Assembly (NCBI GenBank): GCA_004020645.1 | Contig: SAQL01000016.1 | Coordinates: 1 to 64,000 of the forward strand | DNA length: 64,000 nt | Source of the DNA: Mesorhizobium sp. | Lineage (GTDB): Bacteria > Pseudomonadota > Alphaproteobacteria > Rhizobiales > Rhizobiaceae | Direction of reading: 5' to 3' | Shown: in pieces, positions 60,418-64,000 of the stretch | Layout: each line of letters begins with the position of its first letter | Position numbering within the stretch: the stretch's first letter is position 1 | The notes under the pieces: generated by a model | The model's input: only the letters and a program-made list of their open reading frames with translations | Told to the model about the DNA's origin: nothing | The model's database searches: none | Position numbers and translations under genes: made by a program

Positions 60418-61929
60418 TCACCCCTCGTAGTTGTCGCGCACCAGCCGGTCGAGCAGCCTGACGCCGAAGCCGGATGCCCATGACTGGTTGATCTCGCTGG
60501 ACGGTGCGCCCATCGCGGTGCCGGCGATGTCGAGATGCGCCCAGGGCGTATCCTTGACGAAGCGTTGCAGGAACTGCGCCGCGATGATGGCGCCGCCGTA
60601 GCGGCCGCCGATGTTCTTCATGTCGGCATTTTTCGAATCGATCAGCTTGTCGTATTCGGTGCCGAGCGGCATCCGCCACACTCGTTCCTGCGTCGCCTGC
60701 CCGGCGCTCGTCAGCCTGGTCGCCAATTCGTCATTGTTGGAGAAAAGGCCGGCGTAATGCTGGCCGAGGGCGACCATGGTGGCGCCGGTCAGCGTCGCCA
60801 GATTGACCATGAATTTCGGCTGGAAGCGATCGTTACAGTACCACAGCGCATCGGCCAGCACGAGGCGGCCTTCGGCGTCGGTGTTGAGCACCTCGATGGT
60901 CTGGCCCGACATCGAAGTGACGATGTCGCCCGGGCGTTGAGCATGGCCGTCGACGGCATTTTCCACCAACCCGATGATGCCGACGACATTGGCCTTGGCT
61001 TTGCGGGCGGCCAGCGCGTGCATCAGCCCAGTCACGGCCGCCGCGCCGCCCATGTCGCCCTTCATGTCCTCCATGCCGGAGGCCGTCTTAATCGAATTGC
61101 CGCCGGTGTCGAAAGTGACGCCTTTGCCGACGAAGGCAATCGGGCTGTCCTTGGCCTTGCCGCCGTTCCAGCGCATGACGGCCAGGCGGGCGCCACGCGG
61201 CGAGCCTTGCGCGACGCCGAGCAGCGCGCCCATGCCGAGCTTCTTCATCTCCTTCTCGACCAGGATCTCGACCGTGACGCCGAACGCTTCCAGTTCGTTG
61301 ACGCGGGCGGCGAATTCTACCGGCCCGAGCATATTGGCCGGTTCGTTGACCAGATCGCGCGCCAGCAGCACCCCATCAATCACCGCCGCCTCGTCGGCGA
61401 AGGCCTTTTTCGCCGCCGCCGGATCGGTGGTGTGGATGATCACCTTGACCGGCTTTTTGGGCTCGGCCTTGTTGCCGTCGCGCTGGCCGTCGCCATTGTC
61501 CTTTTTCGTCTTGTACTTGTCGAAGGCATAGCTGCGCAGAAGAATGCCCGCGGCAAGCTGTGCCCCTTGCCTGCCGCCGACGTCACCACCCGGCAGATCG
61601 AGCACGACGGCCACCTCTGTCGCCTTGCGCAGGGACGCAGCGATGGTGCCGCCGACCTTGAGCCAGGCATGATCGTCGAGCCCCGAGACCTTGCCGGCGC
61701 CGACCGCCACCAGCCGGTCGAGCGATGTGCCCTCCGGCGCCAGCACTTCGACCAGGCCGCCGAATTTGCCGGAAAAGTCGGCCACCGGAAACGCCCGCTC
61801 CAGGGTCTTTGCCGGATCGCAAGCCTTTGCCGCGTCGCCGAGGCCGCCATCGTTAGCCGCCAGCACGAAGACACTGCCCTTCTTGGGCGCTGCGAATTTG
61901 GCGAAGGCGATCGAAGGTCTCGGAGTCAT
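60418..61929 (-). CDS. pepA: Leucyl aminopeptidase (PepA, M17)
   Basis: A 503-residue cytosolic aminopeptidase of family M17 with two metal ions. The N-terminal domain (residues 1-175) is variable and contains a Lys/Asp-rich stretch (TKKDNGDGQRDGNKAEPKKP). The catalytic domain has GKGVTFDTGG, MKGDMGGAAAV (Asp and Lys) and NTDAEGRLVLADAL (the M17 signature), then MVNLATLTGA and the closing DTPWAHLDIAGTA. Two ATG codons are usable; the second has a better distance from AGCAGGAC. It is followed by holC. Confidence 0.95.
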   Translation of the reverse strand: MTPRPSIAFAKFAAPKKGSVFVLAANDGGLGDAAKACDPAKTLERAFPVADFSGKFGGLVEVLAPEGTSLDRLVAVGAGKVSGLDDHAWLKVGGTIAASLRKATEVAVVLDLPGGDVGGRQGAQLAAGILLRSYAFDKYKTKKDNGDGQRDGNKAEPKKPVKVIIHTTDPAAAKKAFADEAAVIDGVLLARDLVNEPANMLGPVEFAARVNELEAFGVTVEILVEKEMKKLGMGALLGVAQGSPRGARLAVMRWNGGKAKDSPIAFVGKGVTFDTGGNSIKTASGMEDMKGDMGGAAAVTGLMHALAARKAKANVVGIIGLVENAVDGHAQRPGDIVTSMSGQTIEVLNTDAEGRLVLADALWYCNDRFQPKFMVNLATLTGATMVALGQHYAGLFSNNDELATRLTSAGQATQERVWRMPLGTEYDKLIDSKNADMKNIGGRYGGAIIAAQFLQRFVKDTPWAHLDIAGTAMGAPSSEINQSWASGFGVRLLDRLVRDNYEG

Positions 61930-62492
61930 CATGTCCTGCTTTCGGGAACGGCGTTGGATTTTGTGGAGAGTGCCTTGGCGAAACTAGATATTTGGCTGTT
62001 TCCGACCGGAAGCACCACCCCAATTTTCAATCATCGCCCCTTCCTGACGATCTCCTGCGCGATAGCGTCGGCCTGAATTCGTGCGTTTGGCGAAGCAACC
62101 GCGAATGCTTGCCGCATGCCGGTAAGCCACAGGCCGGACAATTTCGGGTTCGTCTCGCCGCCGTCGCAGCTACGGCGGGCAGGACCGTGATCGGCGCGAC
62201 ATTTGGTCGTTTTCCGGCATTTGGCAAGACTTTGCCGGAATCCGATCCCATATGGCGGATGGAATCGATGGCGATTCGTCGCGGCACGGCCCCGCTTTCC
62301 TGCCGCAACGTGTTGTTAACCATTGATGTTCGCCCTTTCTTATCCATTGCCGCCGACACTCCGGCCCACCGGAAATATCGATGTGGGACGGGAACCAGAT
62401 CGAACCGCCAACGGACCGGTTGTACAGTCGTCGCCGGGCGACTACCTTGTCTGGAGGCATGATGCCGTTCGGCAAAATCGAGAAAAGCCTTC
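61930..62492. other. Intergenic region between pepA and lptF
   Basis: About 560 bases between two divergent genes, longer than usual for this locus. It should hold both promoters. Open frames on both strands lack ribosome sites and family matches. I see no structured RNA or repeat. Confidence 0.45.
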
Positions 62493-63695
62493 ATGAAGGT
62501 CGTTGAACGCTACATCATGCGTCGTGCGTTGGCGGTCTTCCTGGCAGCGCTCATCTGGACGCTGGCGATCGTGTGGACGACGCAGGTGCTCGCCCGCATC
62601 GACCTTGTCACCGACAGCGGGCAGTCGGCGCTGACCTTCTTTGAGGTCGCTGCGCTGATCATTCCGTCGATCGTCCCGATCGTCGTGCCTTTCGCCCTGG
62701 TGGTCGCGGTCGCCCAGACACTGAGCGCGATGAATTCCGATTCTGAGCTTGCCGTCTTGAACGCCGCGGGCGCTTCGCGCTGGACCATCGTCAGGCCGAT
62801 CATGCTCCTGGCGCTGGCGGCCAGCGTCTTTTCGTTTGCCGTCGACAACGGCGTCGACCCCTATGCACGACAGAAAAACCGCGAGCTGGTGGCGTCGTCG
62901 CGTGCCGATCTTCTGTCGCTGATCATCCAGGAAGGCACCTTCCGCAAGATCGATGACGGCCTGTTCCTCCAGATTGGCGAGCGGCTTCCGGACAACCGCC
63001 TTGGCGGCATCTTCGTCGCCGATTCGCGCGAAGAAGGCGCCAACCTCGTCTACTACGCCAAGACCGGCGCCATCATCGAAAACGGCGACGAGAGGGTGCT
63101 GATGATGAACGACGGCGTTATCCATCGCGAAACGCTGGCCGGCGATCTTTCGGTCATCCGGTTCACCTCCTATGCCTTCGACCTGTCCGCATTCATGTCG
63201 GCCTCATCGGACGTATTGCTTTTGCCGAAGGACCGGACGACCCAGTACCTGCTCAATCCCAGTCCGAACGACAAGATGTTCCAGAAAAGGCCGAACAAGT
63301 ACCTGGCCGAGCTACACCAGCGTTTTTCCGAGTGGTCCTATTCACTCGTTTTCGCGCTGATCGCGCTTGCGGTGGCGGGAGACGCACGCTCCCATCGCGA
63401 GGCGCGTATTCATCCGCTGATCACGGCCATCGCGATTGCGCTTTTCGTACGCTGGCTTGGTTTCTTTGCCGCGGGCAAAGCCGACAACGTTCCGCAATAC
63501 ACCTATATGGTTTACGGCGTTCCTATCGTGGCGTCCGCAGTCGCGACATGGTTCATCGTCTCCAACCGGACCATGGAGCTGCCGGTCGCCTGGGCCGACT
63601 GGATGACGAATTTCGCCGGCCGTATCAGTGACGGCTGGGGCGCCCTGAAGCTCCGCTTCGCCAGGCGCGGGGCTTCTGGCCAAGGGGCCGGCTAA
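62493..63695 (+). CDS. lptF: LPS export permease LptF
   Basis: A 400-residue inner-membrane subunit of the LptB2FG lipopolysaccharide transporter. Three N-terminal helices come first (AVFLAALIWTLAIVW, ALIIPSIVPIVVPFALVVAVAQTL, LLALAASVFSFAV). The periplasmic beta-jellyroll domain covers residues about 125-270 (GTFRKIDDGLFLQIGERL, GGIFVADSREEGANLVYYAKTGAII). Three C-terminal helices follow. LptF and LptG shuttle LPS to the periplasmic bridge. lptG follows, but with a small duplication between them. Confidence 0.93.
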   Translation: MKVVERYIMRRALAVFLAALIWTLAIVWTTQVLARIDLVTDSGQSALTFFEVAALIIPSIVPIVVPFALVVAVAQTLSAMNSDSELAVLNAAGASRWTIVRPIMLLALAASVFSFAVDNGVDPYARQKNRELVASSRADLLSLIIQEGTFRKIDDGLFLQIGERLPDNRLGGIFVADSREEGANLVYYAKTGAIIENGDERVLMMNDGVIHRETLAGDLSVIRFTSYAFDLSAFMSASSDVLLLPKDRTTQYLLNPSPNDKMFQKRPNKYLAELHQRFSEWSYSLVFALIALAVAGDARSHREARIHPLITAIAIALFVRWLGFFAAGKADNVPQYTYMVYGVPIVASAVATWFIVSNRTMELPVAWADWMTNFAGRISDGWGALKLRFARRGASGQGAG

Positions 63696-63711
63696 TGGGC
63701 TGGACACGCTA

Positions 63712-64000
63712 ATGGGCTGGACTCTGGGCAGATACTTCTTCTTCCGCTACGTGACGATCACCATCTGGTTCTTCATCGGCCTCCTGGCGCTTGTGTTCCT
63801 GATCGACTTCACCGAACTTTCCGGCCGCACGACCGGCTTGCCGGGTTTCACCTACGGCACAGCGTTCGCCATTTCAGGGTTGCGAATGCCGATGATCATG
63901 CTGCAGACGGTGCCGTTCGTCGGCCTGTTCTCGGCGATGGCGACGCTGGTCTCGCTCAATCGCAGATATGAACTGGTCATCGCGCGTTCCGCCGGCGTGT
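63712..64000 (+). CDS. lptG: LPS export permease LptG (partial)
   Basis: The first 96 codons are inside the window. They read MGWTLGRYFFFRYVTITIWF, then FIGLLALVFLIDFTEL, GFTYGTAFAISGLRMPMIMLQTVPFVGLFSAMATLVSLNRRYEL and VIARSAGV, the typical N-terminal half of an LptG/YjgQ protein. It is cut by the window edge. A duplicated copy of its start lies 17 bases upstream at 63695 and encodes only five residues before a stop. Confidence 0.93.
   Translation, partial: MGWTLGRYFFFRYVTITIWFFIGLLALVFLIDFTELSGRTTGLPGFTYGTAFAISGLRMPMIMLQTVPFVGLFSAMATLVSLNRRYELVIARSAGV

Overview
The window is high-GC alphaproteobacterial chromosome and most resembles Mesorhizobium or a close relative in the Rhizobiales. The evidence is the small DUF680 and DUF982 proteins, the hdaA, purM-purN, ndk, uvrC-pgsA-moaD-moaE and holC-pepA-lptFG neighbourhoods, an Omp25/31-type porin-like barrel, and several families of palindromic intergenic repeats typical of that genus. 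Housekeeping genes alternate with short accessory blocks. No rRNA operon, CRISPR array, prophage or intact insertion sequence is visible.

Layout. 0.1-4.2 kb: small DUF proteins, a secreted DUF4440 protein, a YidB-like protein and a class III adenylate cyclase fused to TPRs. 4.2-6.1 kb: a gene-poor stretch with a perfect 20-bp palindrome, tRNA-Arg(TCT), an NDUFS4-like complex I subunit, a ZIP transporter relic and tRNA-Pro(TGG). 6.1-10.4 kb: two divergent regulator/enzyme pairs (GlxA with a haloperoxidase-type hydrolase; LysR with an SDR), then a truncated Phd antitoxin that keeps two operators. 10.4-16.9 kb: a candidate structured RNA, a repeat, hdaA, an AI-2E permease, a CDP-alcohol phosphatidyltransferase, purMN, a ParDE module and a SixA-type phosphatase. 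17-24 kb: DUF680 and DUF2270 proteins, a molybdopterin oxidoreductase, ccdA plus a thioredoxin, a broken copy of the oxidoreductase N-terminus, and an ABC-F ATPase. 25-31 kb: a UvrD-like helicase, DinB, GST, bluB and ndk.

32.2-34.8 kb holds the most interesting system. It is a compact four-gene operon encoding a DUF2282 secreted peptide, a DUF692 multinuclear iron oxidase, a DUF2063 partner and a DoxX membrane protein. This is the architecture of bufferin (BufA-BufB-BufC-DoxX) systems, in which a cysteine-containing precursor is modified and exported to buffer copper in the periplasm. A likely ECF-type promoter precedes it. The block that also contains a permease and a LysR regulator is bounded by a 40-bp direct repeat of the moaE 3' end.

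36.9-47 kb: moaE-moaD-pgsA and uvrC-SDR, an outer-membrane barrel, a GST, a lysine/alanine-rich histone H1-like protein, a small winged-helix regulator with its own palindromic promoter, and rlmJ. 47.2-53.4 kb: a six-gene operon joining a GntR regulator and a trans-sulfuration-type PLP enzyme to a carbohydrate-type ABC importer. 53.5-56.1 kb: a decaying stretch with a frameshifted EamA transporter, a TetR gene, a broken LysR gene and a possible IS21-type end. 56.1-64 kb: TetR with an enoyl-CoA hydratase/DUF1330 read-through fusion, bioY-DUF1284, a HAD hydrolase, holC, pepA, lptF and the start of lptG.
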